From assembly GCA_002722095.1 (NCBI GenBank), contig PBKG01000012.1, forward strand, positions 31,378 through 95,377: a stretch of DNA of 64,000 nt, read 5' to 3'. Each line of letters starts with the position of its first letter. Positions within the stretch are counted from its first letter, which is position 1. This DNA comes from Rhodospirillaceae bacterium (GTDB taxonomy: Bacteria > Pseudomonadota > Alphaproteobacteria > UBA8366). A program made the translations under genes and the position numbers. The notes below the pieces were generated by a model. The model made no database searches and was not told the origin of the DNA. It saw only the letters and a list, made by a program, of their open reading frames with translations. Below are positions 18,344-32,009 of this stretch, in pieces.

Positions 18344-20392
18344 GTGGAAAATTCACCTATGCCGTTGAAAACCGAAATATTTGAAGAAATTCGTGCCGCC
18401 GGCCTGGAGTTGGACGACATGGCACTGGTCGATTTTCTGGCCGGGGTAGCGGCGGCGCCGGAACGGCTCGTGGAGAACGATTGGATATCGTTATTGGCGC
18501 CGGAGGCGGACGATCAGCTTAAAGCTCTACTGGAATCTGCGGCCGGAGAAGTCAGCGCGGACATAGATCCCGCCTTCAGTGTCGGCCCGGCCCCCGCCGG
18601 TAGATTGAAAGATCTACGAGCGCGGCTCAACGAGTTGGAACTGACTGGCTTCGTGGTGCCTCGAACCGACGAGTTCCAGGGCGAGTTCGTGCCCGACCGT
18701 GCGGAAAGGTTGCGCTGGCTTACCGGGTTTGCCGGCTCGGCCGGCGTTGCAATCGTTCTCGACGGCACAGCGGCAATTTTTGTTGATGGACGCTATACGC
18801 TCCAGGTCCAGGATCAGGTGGATACGAAAATCTTCGAGCCCTTACACGTTACCGACGACCCGCCTTGGAAATGGGTCGCAGGTCAGCTCACGAAAGGCCA
18901 GCGGTTGGGTTACGACCCCTGGCTACTCACTGATGCGATGCGAGCCCGTTATCAAACCGCACTGGAAAAGGTCGGCGCGACTTTGGTGCCTGTCGAAACC
19001 AATCCGATCGATGAAATTTGGGACACCCAACCGTCTCCACCGTTGGCGCCGGTCGTAGCGCACGACCTCGACTATGCGGGTGAGACTTCCGAAGCAAAGC
19101 GCAAGAAAATCGCCAAGACAATTTCCGACGCCGGCCACGATGCGGCACTAATATCGGCACCGGAATCCGTCGTCTGGTTGTTGAATGTGCGGGGCGGAGA
19201 CGTTCCCTACACGCCACTTGCCCTGTCCTATGCGGTGTTGTCGTCCTCAGGCGACCTGCGCTGGTTTGTCGATCCACGAAAATTGGCACCGGGGTTGGCC
19301 GGTTCCCTAGGCGACGGGGTCTCCGTGGAGGCGATCGAAACAGTCGGCGAAGCATTGCAGGGGCTCGGAACCGAGGGCGCCACGGTTGCGGTGAACAAGT
19401 CGCTCGTGCCTGCCCAAATGGTGAGTACGCTCGAACATTCGGGCGCCACAGTGGTCCATGCCGAGGACCCTTGCGCGTTGCCCAAAGCATCTAAGAATGA
19501 AGTCGAAATTAGCGGCATGCGGGCTGCGCATATTCGTGATGGCGTGGCATTGGCACGGTTTCTCGCCTGGCTTGATAGGACTGCGCCCGAAGGCGAAATA
19601 AGCGAAATCGATGCGGCGACCTATTTGCAATCCTGTCGGGCCGAGGACGATTTGATTCGCGATTTGAGTTTCCGGACCATTTCGGGCGCCGGTGCCAATG
19701 GGGCAATCGTGCATTACACGGTAACGCCGGAAACCAACCGTTTGTTGGTGCCGGGCGAATTGTATCTCGTCGATTCCGGCGCGCAATATCTCGACGGTAC
19801 GACCGATGTCACGCGAACGGTCTATATCGAAAAGGCCGGTGGCTCCTCTCCGACGGAGGAGGAGCGTGATTGCTTTACCCGTGTGTTGCAGGGTCACATC
19901 GCCATCGCCATGGCGCAATTTCCCGCCGGCACCAACGGCGCCCAGATCGATATTCTCGCCCGGCGTGCTCTTTGGGATGCGGGGCTCGACTACGATCACG
20001 GCACCGGTCACGGTGTCGGCTCCTATTTAGGCGTGCATGAAGGTCCCCACAGAATTTCCAAAACCGGCGGCGGTGTAGCGCTAAAGCCGGGCATGGTGAT
20101 TTCCAACGAGCCGGGTTTCTACAAGTCCGACGGCTTTGGCATTCGGATCGAGAATCTGGTTGTGGTGTGCGAACGTGAAACCACTGAAGACGATGGTAAG
20201 AGCTGGCTAGGATTCGACACGCTCACATGCGCGCCGATCGACCGCCGCTTGGTCAAACCGAATTTGATGACACCCGGCGAAATCGAGTGGTTAGACAGAT
20301 ATCACCAGCAGGTATTCGAAACGTTGAGTCCGCTGGTCGATGCGGCGACCGCCGCTTGGCTCGAGACGGCTACGAGACCCTTGGGCCGATAA
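18344..20392 (+). CDS. Xaa-Pro aminopeptidase P (M24 family)
   Basis: A 682-aa metallopeptidase removing N-terminal residues ahead of proline. The two creatinase-type N-terminal domains (~85-380; RLRWLTGFAGSAGVAIVL, IFVDGRYTLQVQDQVD) precede the C-terminal catalytic pita-bread domain. Metal ligands are visible: Asp in LVDSGAQYLDGTTDVTRT (two), His in GTGHGVGSYLGVHEGPH, and Glu in ISNEPGFY and GIRIENL. The first ~80 residues are an extension compared with common ~600-aa forms. The start is a GTG at 18344; an ATG at 18359 is equally possible. It follows prmA by 61 bp on the same strand. Confidence 0.92.
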   Translation: MENSPMPLKTEIFEEIRAAGLELDDMALVDFLAGVAAAPERLVENDWISLLAPEADDQLKALLESAAGEVSADIDPAFSVGPAPAGRLKDLRARLNELELTGFVVPRTDEFQGEFVPDRAERLRWLTGFAGSAGVAIVLDGTAAIFVDGRYTLQVQDQVDTKIFEPLHVTDDPPWKWVAGQLTKGQRLGYDPWLLTDAMRARYQTALEKVGATLVPVETNPIDEIWDTQPSPPLAPVVAHDLDYAGETSEAKRKKIAKTISDAGHDAALISAPESVVWLLNVRGGDVPYTPLALSYAVLSSSGDLRWFVDPRKLAPGLAGSLGDGVSVEAIETVGEALQGLGTEGATVAVNKSLVPAQMVSTLEHSGATVVHAEDPCALPKASKNEVEISGMRAAHIRDGVALARFLAWLDRTAPEGEISEIDAATYLQSCRAEDDLIRDLSFRTISGAGANGAIVHYTVTPETNRLLVPGELYLVDSGAQYLDGTTDVTRTVYIEKAGGSSPTEEERDCFTRVLQGHIAIAMAQFPAGTNGAQIDILARRALWDAGLDYDHGTGHGVGSYLGVHEGPHRISKTGGGVALKPGMVISNEPGFYKSDGFGIRIENLVVVCERETTEDDGKSWLGFDTLTCAPIDRRLVKPNLMTPGEIEWLDRYHQQVFETLSPLVDAATAAWLETATRPLGR

Positions 20393-20409
20393 AACGCCTT
20401 AGCAAGGCG
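20389..20409 (-). terminator. terminator overlapping the stop of the subtilisin-like gene
   Basis: On the minus strand CGCCTT-GCT-AAGGCG forms a 6-bp hairpin followed by TTTTAT. It includes the stop codon of the S8 protease and sits seven bases from the end of the convergent aminopeptidase gene. It would end the long minus-strand series from the dcw region. Confidence 0.5.
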
Positions 20410-21706
20410 GTCTGGCGCGTACCATTCCCCAGCCGAAAATCGGATCTCGGCCCGGTTTGCCAAGATCGACGACATATTGTTTCAAGCGTCGGCGCAGGAC
20501 GCCCATATCCCGTTGCCGACCCTGTGCCACCAGAAGTGCCGTCATTGCAGCAACGTAGGGTGAGGCAAAGGAAGTACCGGTCTTGAAGGCCCGCCCGCGG
20601 CGCGATGGAGTCGGCACGTTTACGCCCGGCGCGGCAAAATCGATATAGCTACCCCGGTTGGCGAAGCGGTAAACCGACATGCGCTGGTCGATCGCCGTAA
20701 TCGAAGCCACTAGCGGGTGGGCCGCAGGCCAGGCCGGTTTGGCACGAGGACCGCCATTGCCGGCGGCGGCGACCATTACCAGGCCCTTTTTGATGCCTTT
20801 CTTAAGGACATAGCTGAAGATGCTGTTGGGCGGTCCGGCGATGCTCATATTGACCACATGAACCCGCACCGTCGCCAACCAATCGATTCCTTTCAAGATG
20901 CCATACATTGTGCCGCGCTTACCTTTTTTGCCGGCGCGTTCGAAAATATTGGCGGCATATAGTGTGGCTCCGGGCAGTAATCCGCTGGTGCCGTCCGGAA
21001 GCGGTTTACCGACCAAAATGGCAGCAACTGCGGTCCCGTGTTCCGTATCCGATGGCTTTTTCTTTTTACCCAAGAAATGACGCTGAATGATGACTCGCCC
21101 GATGAGTGCCGGGTGCGACTTGTCGACGCCGGTATCGATCATGCCGACTTTGACCCCTTGGCCGCAGGTCCGCGGCACGCGGCCCCAGCCGATCATCTTT
21201 GCTGGAAACAGTAATTTCTTAGTGCTGGCGCCGCGTGATAGGTCGTAGGCATGATGGAGGTCGACGACGATTCCCGGGAAAGCCTTCCGCAACTCCAAAA
21301 TCACTTTTTTTGCTGTCCGGCCGGGCTCAACAACCAGAACCAGTACGTTCACATCGAGCGTGCGCAAGAACTCGCCGTCAATCTTGCGTAAGCCGAATCT
21401 GCCGAGTTGATTTAGGAGCTTATCCGGAGGATCGGCTATAACGATCTGGTTCGGCACCGGCGGGACTTTGTTTGGGGCACGCGGCGGTTTGGTCTTCTTC
21501 TTACTATTGGGATTAGGGGACGCCCGTTCGGGGACCGGCTCGTCCTTGTCTTCCTTGCAAAGATCACCATGGGTAGTGGTGCGGAGCACGTTTCCTTGGT
21601 CGTCGTAATGAAAAACGGTTATGCAATCGTTTGCCGCCGCCGGTTGGGCGGGCGCAAAGACGAACAGTACGGTGATCGCGATAATTATTCGGCTAAAATA
21701 CGCCAT
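20399..21706 (-). CDS. secreted subtilisin-like serine protease (S8)
   Basis: A 435-aa exported protease. A signal peptide (hydrophobic residues 4-18, cleavage near AAA-ND) is followed by a ~150-residue N-terminal region with a Lys/Pro-rich linker (SKKKTKPPRAPNK). The catalytic domain has the triad Asp (GMIDTGVDKSHP), His (EHGTAVAAILVG) and Ser (GTSFASPYVAAM), with the oxyanion Asn in AAAGNGG. All four are intact. No membrane anchor follows, so it acts in the periplasm or outside. I use the ATG at 21706; GTGs at 21715-21718 are alternatives. It lies 137 bp downstream of ligA on the same strand. Confidence 0.9.
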   Translation of the reverse strand: MAYFSRIIIAITVLFVFAPAQPAAANDCITVFHYDDQGNVLRTTTHGDLCKEDKDEPVPERASPNPNSKKKTKPPRAPNKVPPVPNQIVIADPPDKLLNQLGRFGLRKIDGEFLRTLDVNVLVLVVEPGRTAKKVILELRKAFPGIVVDLHHAYDLSRGASTKKLLFPAKMIGWGRVPRTCGQGVKVGMIDTGVDKSHPALIGRVIIQRHFLGKKKKPSDTEHGTAVAAILVGKPLPDGTSGLLPGATLYAANIFERAGKKGKRGTMYGILKGIDWLATVRVHVVNMSIAGPPNSIFSYVLKKGIKKGLVMVAAAGNGGPRAKPAWPAAHPLVASITAIDQRMSVYRFANRGSYIDFAAPGVNVPTPSRRGRAFKTGTSFASPYVAAMTALLVAQGRQRDMGVLRRRLKQYVVDLGKPGRDPIFGWGMVRARPPC

Positions 21707-21843
21707 TGTTGTCACCACGGAGCCCTGGAGCTTAGATCGTATAGGGGAAACCGGCGATAAGCTAATGAATTTCAGACGCTAGGTCGGGCCCGCTCGCGCA
21801 ACTTCGGCCTTTTTGTTCGTTGTTGCCGGCCCGGCATGCGGTC

Positions 21844-25580
<3,737 letters not shown>

Positions 25581-25590
25581 GCTGATGTTC

Positions 25591-26469
25591 CTACAGTGCC
25601 CAATCCCACATCCAACTGAGCCACGAACCGTCTTTTTTCTGGGGTTTTAACTTCTTGCCTTCGAGCAGGGCATAGCTGTCCTTGTACCAAGGGTTACCGG
25701 GATAGTTATGGCCAAGCACGGCGGCCGCCATTTGCGCCTCGTCTGTTATGCCAAGGGCGAGGTAGCATTCTGTCAGCCGATGGAGTGCTTCCGGGGTATG
25801 GCTCGTGGTCTGGTAACGTTCGATGATGCGGCGGAAGCGATTGATCGCGGCGAGATATTCGCCCTTTTGCTGATAGTAGCGGCCAATATTCATTTCCTTG
25901 CCAGCAAGGTGATCGGTAGTGAGGTCGATCTTGATGCGGGCGTCCCGGGCGTAGGGCGTTTTTGGGTACCGCCGCACGACTTCCTTCAACGATTTTAGTG
26001 CCAGTTGGGTCATCTTTTGGTCTCGACCCACGTCGGAAATCTGTTCGTAATAACTCAGCGATTTTAAGTAATGCGCATACGCGACGTCTCGGTTGCCGGG
26101 ATGCAGTTCGATAAACCGGTCCAGCGCGATAATGGCCTCGTCATAGCGGTTGTTGAGATATTGCGCGTATGCGGCCATGAGCTGCGATTTGGTCGCCCAG
26201 GCGGAGTATGGATATTGCCGCTCGACTTCGTCGAATTGCTCGGCTGCGGTCTCGTACCATCCCGCGTGGAGCTGATCCATGGCATCGTTGTAGATTTGCT
26301 CCACGGTTCGCGGAACCTTGTATTTTTCTTCTTCGGGCTTACCGAAGATCGAATCCATCGTATCGCTGCAGCCAGCGACGAAACAAAAGGTCAGGATTAA
26401 AAGTGGAAAACGAAGGCGACGCCCGGTCAGCGAAAATACGCCGAAATTTGCCGTAGTTTTTGCCGTCAT
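25591..26469 (-). CDS. bamD: outer-membrane assembly lipoprotein BamD (ComL)
   Basis: A 292-aa lipoprotein of the BAM complex that folds beta-barrel proteins into the outer membrane. The signal sequence ends in the lipobox FVAGCSD (Cys about residue 34). Five TPR-like repeats follow, starting with VEQIYNDAMDQLHAGWYETAAEQFDEVE and continuing through YNNRYDEAI-type helices. It lies between lpxC and recN, the usual alphaproteobacterial location. The 166 bp between lpxC and bamD has room for its own promoter but no clear one was found. Confidence 0.95.
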   Translation of the reverse strand: MTAKTTANFGVFSLTGRRLRFPLLILTFCFVAGCSDTMDSIFGKPEEEKYKVPRTVEQIYNDAMDQLHAGWYETAAEQFDEVERQYPYSAWATKSQLMAAYAQYLNNRYDEAIIALDRFIELHPGNRDVAYAHYLKSLSYYEQISDVGRDQKMTQLALKSLKEVVRRYPKTPYARDARIKIDLTTDHLAGKEMNIGRYYQQKGEYLAAINRFRRIIERYQTTSHTPEALHRLTECYLALGITDEAQMAAAVLGHNYPGNPWYKDSYALLEGKKLKPQKKDGSWLSWMWDWAL

Positions 26470-26635
26470 AGAGGTCTTGAACCTATGTTCGCCGACTGAA
26501 ATTCGTCCGGCAAATTAACCCAAAAATGCGGGCGCTCAGGGCGCACACCAGCAATATTGTATATAGCATCACCGCCGCAGAATTCCTACCAAGAGCTTTG
26601 CAGCGGTACCGTGGAAGTGTGGGGAAATTTTGAGT

Positions 26636-27628
26636 CTAGGCGATCGCCCGCTGGTCTTCCGTCTGCCATTGTGGAGTCGGCATTTCAACAAACTCATCCA
26701 ACGGAACGAGGTTCCAGGCACTCCGATCTGCGAACAACCGGCGCAGCAGCTTGTTATGCAGATCATGCCCGGTGCGCAGCCCGGAAAAACTACCAACCAA
26801 CGGATTGCCGGCTAGGTAAAGATCGCCAATACAATCGAGAACCTTGTGGCGCACGAACTCGTCCTTAAAGCGGAGACCACCCTCATTGAGGACTTCGCTG
26901 CCACTAATTACGACGGCGTTTTCAAGAGACCCACCCTGTGCGAGCCCCGCCTGATGCAGAGCTTCTACATCCTCAAGGAAGCCAAACGTGCGCGCACGGC
27001 AAATTTCGTTTTTGAAGCTGTTGGAGGAAACTGTAACGGTGAGATTTTGCTGGCCGATAACAGCATTCTTGAAATCGATATTCAGATCGATGGTGAGACC
27101 CGAAGGTTCAATTTCTGCTGGCCCAAGGGAAGCCTCACCTGCTTCTTCCATAATCGACACTTCGCGGGTGACTTGAACCACGCGACGCGGGGCATCGAGT
27201 TCGACGGTACCGGCGCATTCGATCAGAAATACGAAAGGTTCGGCGCTGCCATCCATAATCGGCACTTCTGCGCCATTGACCTCGACGAGCACGTTGTCGA
27301 TTTCGCAACCGGCAAGCGCTGCCATGAGATGTTCCACGGTCGCTACTTTGACGCCGTCGTCATTGGCCAGTGTCGTACATAGACGAGTGTCGGTAACTCG
27401 GTCGAACCGCGCCGGAATGATTGCGCGGTGGCCCGAAATATCGACGCGACGGAAAACGATGCCCGTATCCGCTTCTGCCGGATATAGCGACATCGAAATC
27501 TTGTTGCCCGAATGAAGGCCTATACCACTGCAATGAATATGATTCTTGAGAGTCGTTTGGCGCAGGCCGGAAGGTTTTTCAGGCACGGCAGATGCACCAA
27601 TTTGCGAGACGGTTTTTGTATGCTCCAC
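26636..27628 (-). CDS. lpxC: UDP-3-O-acyl-N-acetylglucosamine deacetylase
   Basis: A 330-aa zinc enzyme for the committed step of lipid A synthesis. Visible motifs are TTLKNHIHCSGIGLHSG, the zinc site TVEHLMAAL, VPIMDGSAEPFV, RARTFGFL and the catalytic FVRHKVLDCIGD plus GLRTGHDLHNKLL. The start is uncertain: a GTG at 27628 has GGGGA six bases upstream, whereas the ATG at 27670 (344 aa) has a poorly spaced site; both lie before the conserved region. It sits downstream of ftsZ but behind a strong terminator, so expression is probably separate. Confidence 0.95.
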   Translation of the reverse strand: MEHTKTVSQIGASAVPEKPSGLRQTTLKNHIHCSGIGLHSGNKISMSLYPAEADTGIVFRRVDISGHRAIIPARFDRVTDTRLCTTLANDDGVKVATVEHLMAALAGCEIDNVLVEVNGAEVPIMDGSAEPFVFLIECAGTVELDAPRRVVQVTREVSIMEEAGEASLGPAEIEPSGLTIDLNIDFKNAVIGQQNLTVTVSSNSFKNEICRARTFGFLEDVEALHQAGLAQGGSLENAVVISGSEVLNEGGLRFKDEFVRHKVLDCIGDLYLAGNPLVGSFSGLRTGHDLHNKLLRRLFADRSAWNLVPLDEFVEMPTPQWQTEDQRAIA

Positions 27629-27694
27629 GAGATTCCCCAATAGTGAGCAGGTTATGGCGTCTTGTCGCATTCTCTCGAACGACTTTCAGCATCG

Positions 27695-27723
27695 TGTTTA
27701 GCAATTGAGAGTCACACCCTCAA
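27695..27723 (-). promoter_or_regulatory. candidate lpxC promoter
   Basis: On the minus strand TTGAGG (27718-27723) and TAAACA (27695-27700) are 17 bp apart, between the ftsZ terminator and the lpxC start. The match to consensus is moderate. Confidence 0.35.
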
Positions 27724-27761
27724 ATCACTCTTTGTTACCGATTATTTCTTTGATTTCAGGC

Positions 27762-27793
27762 AAAAAAACGGCCGCATCGCGAAGATGCGGCCG
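27762..27793 (-). terminator. Rho-independent terminator after ftsZ
   Basis: A perfect 10-bp stem, CGGCCGCATC with GATGCGGCCG around a five-base loop, is followed on the minus strand by seven consecutive Ts. It lies 39 bp after the ftsZ stop and should end the dcw transcript. Confidence 0.92.
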
Positions 27794-27831
27794 CTCTTTT
27801 CGGCATTGCATATTTTTCTTGGCCCGCGGCC

Positions 27832-29760
27832 CTAATTTGCCTGACGGCGCAGGAATGCTGGAATTTCAAGCATTTCTTCGTCCGCCTGCGAAAGCGAGAA
27901 TTGGTCACTCTCAGGCTGCGGTACCGGAGTAGGCATCGGCGCTGGCGCAGTCGCTGCCGGCGCTGCCGCTGCCGGTTTAGGCATCGGCGCCGGAGCTGGA
28001 GCCGCTGGCGCGGGTTCCGGTTGCGCTGTAGGCGTCGGAATTGGCGCCGATTCCGGTGTCAGAACGTCCTCGCGGCGCAGGAACGAGACCGATGCGGACT
28101 CTTTTTCCGCCGCCGGTTCCATCTCCGTTTCGGGTTCCGGGTCCGGCTCCATGGCTGGCTGCGGGGCAGGTTCTTCGATTGCAGCCGGCATAGGGGGCAT
28201 CTCAGTTGCCGCTGCGACCGGTTCGGGCTGTTCGGCAACCGCGGGCACCGGGGCCGGCATAGCCGTCCGTTCGGCTTCTTCTTCCCGTCTGGCCGCTCCG
28301 GTCAAACGTTTGAAAAGACTTGGCCGTTTCTTCTTGCGCGGCTGATCCAGGTCATTTCGTGCATTTGCGAAATCGGCTTCGCTGAACGGGTCCGGATATT
28401 GATCCGCATCAACCGGCTCACTGACATCTACCGGTTCGGGCGGAATAAACGGATCGCGCCCTGGCGGTTCCGAACTGGTCTCGAGCGATTGCGTAGCTGC
28501 TACCGCTTCATCCAGGATCGACGATTGCTCGGAGCTGGACCCGTCATCTTCGCCCAGCATTTGCAGAGCATCGACCGGTTCATGCGCCTCGCTTTGGAAG
28601 GATGGCATCGCCGGAACGGCATCTGATGCCATGTCCTCGTCGCTATCGTCCAATTTTGCCGCTTCGACTGCCTTTTCGATCGGAGTCGGTTCCATCGCCG
28701 CGTCTTCATCGGGCTCGGTGCCCATTGACGGCATTGGCCGCGCGATCGCTTCGGTGAGCGGGCGAGATTGCGGCAGCGGTTGGGCGGCCGCATTGGCTTC
28801 GATGCCGGTCGCAACGACAGACACGCGAATTTTGCCTTCCATTTCTTCTTCGAAGGTTGAGCCGAAGAGAATGTTTGCATTCTCGTCGACTTCCTGACGA
28901 ATCCGATTTGCGGCCTCGTCGACTTCGAACAGAGTGATGTCGGGCCCGCCGGTGATGTTGATCAACACACCTCTGGCGCCTTCCATCGTAATGTCGTCGA
29001 GTAACGGATTCGAAATTGCCGATTCGGCGGCGTCGATGGCGCGAGTGTCGCCCTCGGCCTCGCCGGTGCCCATCATTGCTTTGCCCATCTCGCTCATTAC
29101 CGTGCGAATGTCGGCGAAGTCGAGGTTGATCAGGCCCGGCATCACCATAAGGTCGGTAACGCCGCGCACACCGGAATTGAGCACTTCGTCGGCCATGTTG
29201 AAGGCCTCGGCGAAGGTGGTTTTCTCGTTCGCGATGCGGAACAAATTCTGATTCGGAATGATGATCAGGGTGTCGACATATTGTGCCAACTCCTCAATGC
29301 CCTGTTCGGCGACACGCATCCGTTGCGCGCCTTCGAAGTGGAAGGGTTTTGTCACCACGCCGACGGTCAGCATGCCGTTTTCCCGTGCAGCACGGGCTAT
29401 AACCGGCGCCGCACCCGTGCCGGTGCCACCGCCCATGCCGGCGGTAACGAAGCACATATGGCTGCCGACCACTTGATCTAGGATGGTGTCCAACACTTCT
29501 TCTGCAGCGGCTTGACCTACTTCGGGTCGGGCGCCGGCGCCGAGCCCTTGGGTGATAGACACCCCGAGCTGAAGTTTGTTCTCAGCGACCGATTGCTCGA
29601 GCGCTTGGGAATCAGTGTTGCAAACGAGAAAATCCACGCCCTCAAGGTTCGTGTTGATCATATTGTTGACAGCGTTGCCACCAGCGCCGCCGACACCGAT
29701 CACCGTGATCCTTGGTTTCAGTTGTTGTTCTGAACTGGGCATCGATAACTTGATTGTCAT
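27832..29760 (-). CDS. ftsZ: cell division protein FtsZ
   Basis: A 642-aa tubulin-like GTPase forming the cytokinetic Z ring. Residues ~10-325 are the GTPase/polymerisation core: [18 protein letters not shown], the tubulin signature [10 protein letters not shown], and the T7 loop region [11 protein letters not shown]. Residues ~330-625 are a very long, low-complexity linker rich in Pro, Ala and Glu. The last residues [13 protein letters not shown] are the conserved C-terminal peptide that binds FtsA and other partners. The ATG at 29760 is chosen because GGAGG lies five bases upstream; another in-frame start lies eight codons earlier. It follows ftsA by 102 bp containing an inverted repeat. 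Confidence 0.98.
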   Translation of the reverse strand: MTIKLSMPSSEQQLKPRITVIGVGGAGGNAVNNMINTNLEGVDFLVCNTDSQALEQSVAENKLQLGVSITQGLGAGARPEVGQAAAEEVLDTILDQVVGSHMCFVTAGMGGGTGTGAAPVIARAARENGMLTVGVVTKPFHFEGAQRMRVAEQGIEELAQYVDTLIIIPNQNLFRIANEKTTFAEAFNMADEVLNSGVRGVTDLMVMPGLINLDFADIRTVMSEMGKAMMGTGEAEGDTRAIDAAESAISNPLLDDITMEGARGVLINITGGPDITLFEVDEAANRIRQEVDENANILFGSTFEEEMEGKIRVSVVATGIEANAAAQPLPQSRPLTEAIARPMPSMGTEPDEDAAMEPTPIEKAVEAAKLDDSDEDMASDAVPAMPSFQSEAHEPVDALQMLGEDDGSSSEQSSILDEAVAATQSLETSSEPPGRDPFIPPEPVDVSEPVDADQYPDPFSEADFANARNDLDQPRKKKRPSLFKRLTGAARREEEAERTAMPAPVPAVAEQPEPVAAATEMPPMPAAIEEPAPQPAMEPDPEPETEMEPAAEKESASVSFLRREDVLTPESAPIPTPTAQPEPAPAAPAPAPMPKPAAAAPAATAPAPMPTPVPQPESDQFSLSQADEEMLEIPAFLRRQAN

Positions 29761-29782
29761 CAGAGCCTCCAATCTATTTTGC

Positions 29783-29814
29783 AATGCCAGGGTTTACCAG
29801 CGAAAGCTGGCATT
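29783..29814 (-). repeat. inverted repeat in the ftsA-ftsZ spacer
   Basis: AATGCCAG (29783-29790) and CTGGCATT (29807-29814) are a perfect 8-bp inverted repeat with a 16-base loop. An alternative small hairpin (CCAGC/GCTGG) lies within it. It is immediately upstream of the ftsZ ribosome binding site and could shape ftsZ leader RNA. Confidence 0.5.
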
Positions 29815-29862
29815 CCGTCGCCTTTCCCTGTGGGAAAAGACGTACGAAACTCGTATCGGAGA

Positions 29863-31101
29863 TCAGAAGTTTTCACGGAACCAATCTCCCAGGCGGCCGA
29901 ACAGGCTGCCCGTTGTTCGATATGCGTCATTTGCGGTCTGTCGCATTTCGCCTTGGTCGTCGACGGCGAAAGCGAGCAGACCCGCATTGACGGAGAATGC
30001 GGGGCCGTCCATGGCATCGGCCAAACCGGCGATGCCACGGGGGCGTCCGATACGTATTTGTTTCTTAAGAATTTTTGCAGCCAGCTCGGGCATGCCAGCT
30101 AATTGACATGCGCCGCCGGTTAGCACAGCGCGGCGGCCGGCGATTTTGTCGAGCCCGCTGGCGAGCAGATGCGAGCGAACGATCTCGAGAATTTCTTCGA
30201 CTCGAGGTGCGATAATGCCCGTAAGCATCGATTTCGGTACCTGTTCAGGTGCGATCTCGTCTTCTTCGCCGATTTGCTGAACGGCGATCATGGTGCGTTC
30301 GTCCGACGGCACGCCTTCGCAGCTACCGTAGAGCGTTTTGATTCGTTCGGCTTGATAGACCGGCGTCGAAAGTCCGCGTGCGATGTCGCTGGTAATATGC
30401 CAGCCCCCGACCGGGATCGAATCGACATAAACCAGGGCGCCGTCGAAGAAGATTGCAAAGCTGGTTGTGCCGGCGCCGATATCGACCACAGTGGCACCAA
30501 GATCGAGCTCATCCTCGACCAGGCATCCTAGGCCGGTGGCGTAAGGTGTTGCGACGATATCGCGAAGTCCCAGATGGCATCGCGAAATACAGGTCGCAAG
30601 ATTGTGGACCGCTGCAGTGGCGACGGAAACGCTATGCATGCGCACACCGAGCTCGCGCCCGTGCAGTCCGCGCGGATCATGTATTCCGCACTCGCCATCG
30701 ACATCGAAACCGACCGGAATCGCATGGATCAGCGAACGTTCCTCATCGTCTTTCGTGGAGCGGCATTCCATCAACAGCTTGTTGAGGTCGATGTCCGAGA
30801 TCGCCGCGCCGCTGACAGGGACGCGATGATCGCTCATCGCACTTTGCATCTGACCGGCGCTAATATTCACGGTGATATCGCGCACTGTGGTCTCGGCCAT
30901 TTCTTCGGCCCCCGTCACTGCGGCGCGAATGGCGGCTTCGGCCGATTCCATATCGACGATATTGCCGGCTTTCACGCCGTTGCTTGCGTGATGGCCGATT
31001 CCAAGGACGCGGATACCGCTGAGCGGGTCGTTTTCGGCAATAAAGCAGGTAATCTTGCTGCTGCCGATATCGAGCGCGCTGATTATTTCATCCTGTGCCA
31101 A
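29863..31101 (-). CDS. ftsA: cell division protein FtsA
   Basis: A 412-aa actin-like ATPase that anchors FtsZ filaments to the membrane. Visible features are the phosphate-1 motif SALDIGSSKITCFI, the SHS2/1C region (residues ~85-160), GATVVDIGAGTTSFAIF (phosphate 2), RAVLTGGACQLAGMPELA (adenosine motif), and a C-terminal amphipathic tail ending LFGRLGDWFRENF, the membrane-targeting sequence. It starts with TTG at 31101, with AAGGAG ten bases upstream. The gap to ftsQ is 44 bp. Confidence 0.97.
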   Translation of the reverse strand: MAQDEIISALDIGSSKITCFIAENDPLSGIRVLGIGHHASNGVKAGNIVDMESAEAAIRAAVTGAEEMAETTVRDITVNISAGQMQSAMSDHRVPVSGAAISDIDLNKLLMECRSTKDDEERSLIHAIPVGFDVDGECGIHDPRGLHGRELGVRMHSVSVATAAVHNLATCISRCHLGLRDIVATPYATGLGCLVEDELDLGATVVDIGAGTTSFAIFFDGALVYVDSIPVGGWHITSDIARGLSTPVYQAERIKTLYGSCEGVPSDERTMIAVQQIGEEDEIAPEQVPKSMLTGIIAPRVEEILEIVRSHLLASGLDKIAGRRAVLTGGACQLAGMPELAAKILKKQIRIGRPRGIAGLADAMDGPAFSVNAGLLAFAVDDQGEMRQTANDAYRTTGSLFGRLGDWFRENF

Positions 31102-31145
31102 GGCTCGTTAACTCCTTTTTCTCCCGATCATCGTGACCGGGCGGT

Positions 31146-32009
31146 CTAAGTTTCGTCGCCGACGCGTTTGGCGTCGGGTGTCTTTAAAATCTGGACGGTC
31201 AGCCGGTCGGGCACGCGTAAATCGACGGCCCGGATACGCTGTTGCAAAATTCGATGTTTGCGTTGTAATTCGGCAAGGTAACGCCATGCCTTTTCGGCTC
31301 GTTCCGCCGGCAAGCGAATGTCAATTCCTTGACGGAGAAGTAGATTCCAGCGCCGAGCGCCGACCCGCGTCGCGTGTGTGACGAGCACCATCAATTCGCG
31401 TTCGCTTTCGAGCATGGTCATCAGCCCTGCGGCATTGGTCGGCGCATCTTCGCCGACAAGAATCTTGAGATTTTTGTACCGCTGGGAGACCTGATTGCTG
31501 ATGACACCGCCATCACGGCTAATCAGCTTGAACTTGCCATTATGCTGCCAGATAGCGGCGGGCTTCTGCTCGGTGAGGCGGACATAAATTGTATTGGGTA
31601 GTCGACGTTGCACGTCGGCTTCGGCCACCCAGCCGATCGCGAGAAGGCGTTTGCGGGCTTCGTGAGGATCGAATCCGAAGATCGGGTCGCCGCGCTTGAC
31701 CTTGAGCGCTTCCAAAAGTTTGCTACGCGGTGTTTCGATCCGCCCGGTAACCAATACTTCGTCGACTGTCAGGCCGACAGAATCCGCGATGCTGCGGTTA
31801 AAACGGTCGATTGTTGCGGCGACCGATTTTTCCGCGCCGGTTAGGTGAATTACCACTCCGCCGGCGCCACAGGCGATGATCAACACCAACCCGGCAATGG
31901 CGAACAGCATGGGTTTCGCCTTGAGACGCACCATTAGTGCGCGCCGAAGCCGTGCCGAACGGCTGTTTTCAGCGCTTTTGCCCGGATTCCGGTTTTTCTC
32001 GGCCTTCAC
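31146..32009 (-). CDS. ftsQ: cell division protein FtsQ
   Basis: A 287-aa bitopic membrane protein of the divisome (FtsQLB). An N-terminal basic cytoplasmic segment (~1-33) is followed by one membrane helix (MLFAIAGLVLIIACGAGGVV, about 34-53). The periplasmic POTRA domain begins around DSVGLTVDEVLVTGR and includes DPIFGFDPHEARKRL and GWVAEADVQRRLPNTI, then the FtsQ beta domain. The GTG start overlaps the ddlB stop (GTGA). Confidence 0.92.
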   Translation of the reverse strand: MKAEKNRNPGKSAENSRSARLRRALMVRLKAKPMLFAIAGLVLIIACGAGGVVIHLTGAEKSVAATIDRFNRSIADSVGLTVDEVLVTGRIETPRSKLLEALKVKRGDPIFGFDPHEARKRLLAIGWVAEADVQRRLPNTIYVRLTEQKPAAIWQHNGKFKLISRDGGVISNQVSQRYKNLKILVGEDAPTNAAGLMTMLESERELMVLVTHATRVGARRWNLLLRQGIDIRLPAERAEKAWRYLAELQRKHRILQQRIRAVDLRVPDRLTVQILKTPDAKRVGDET

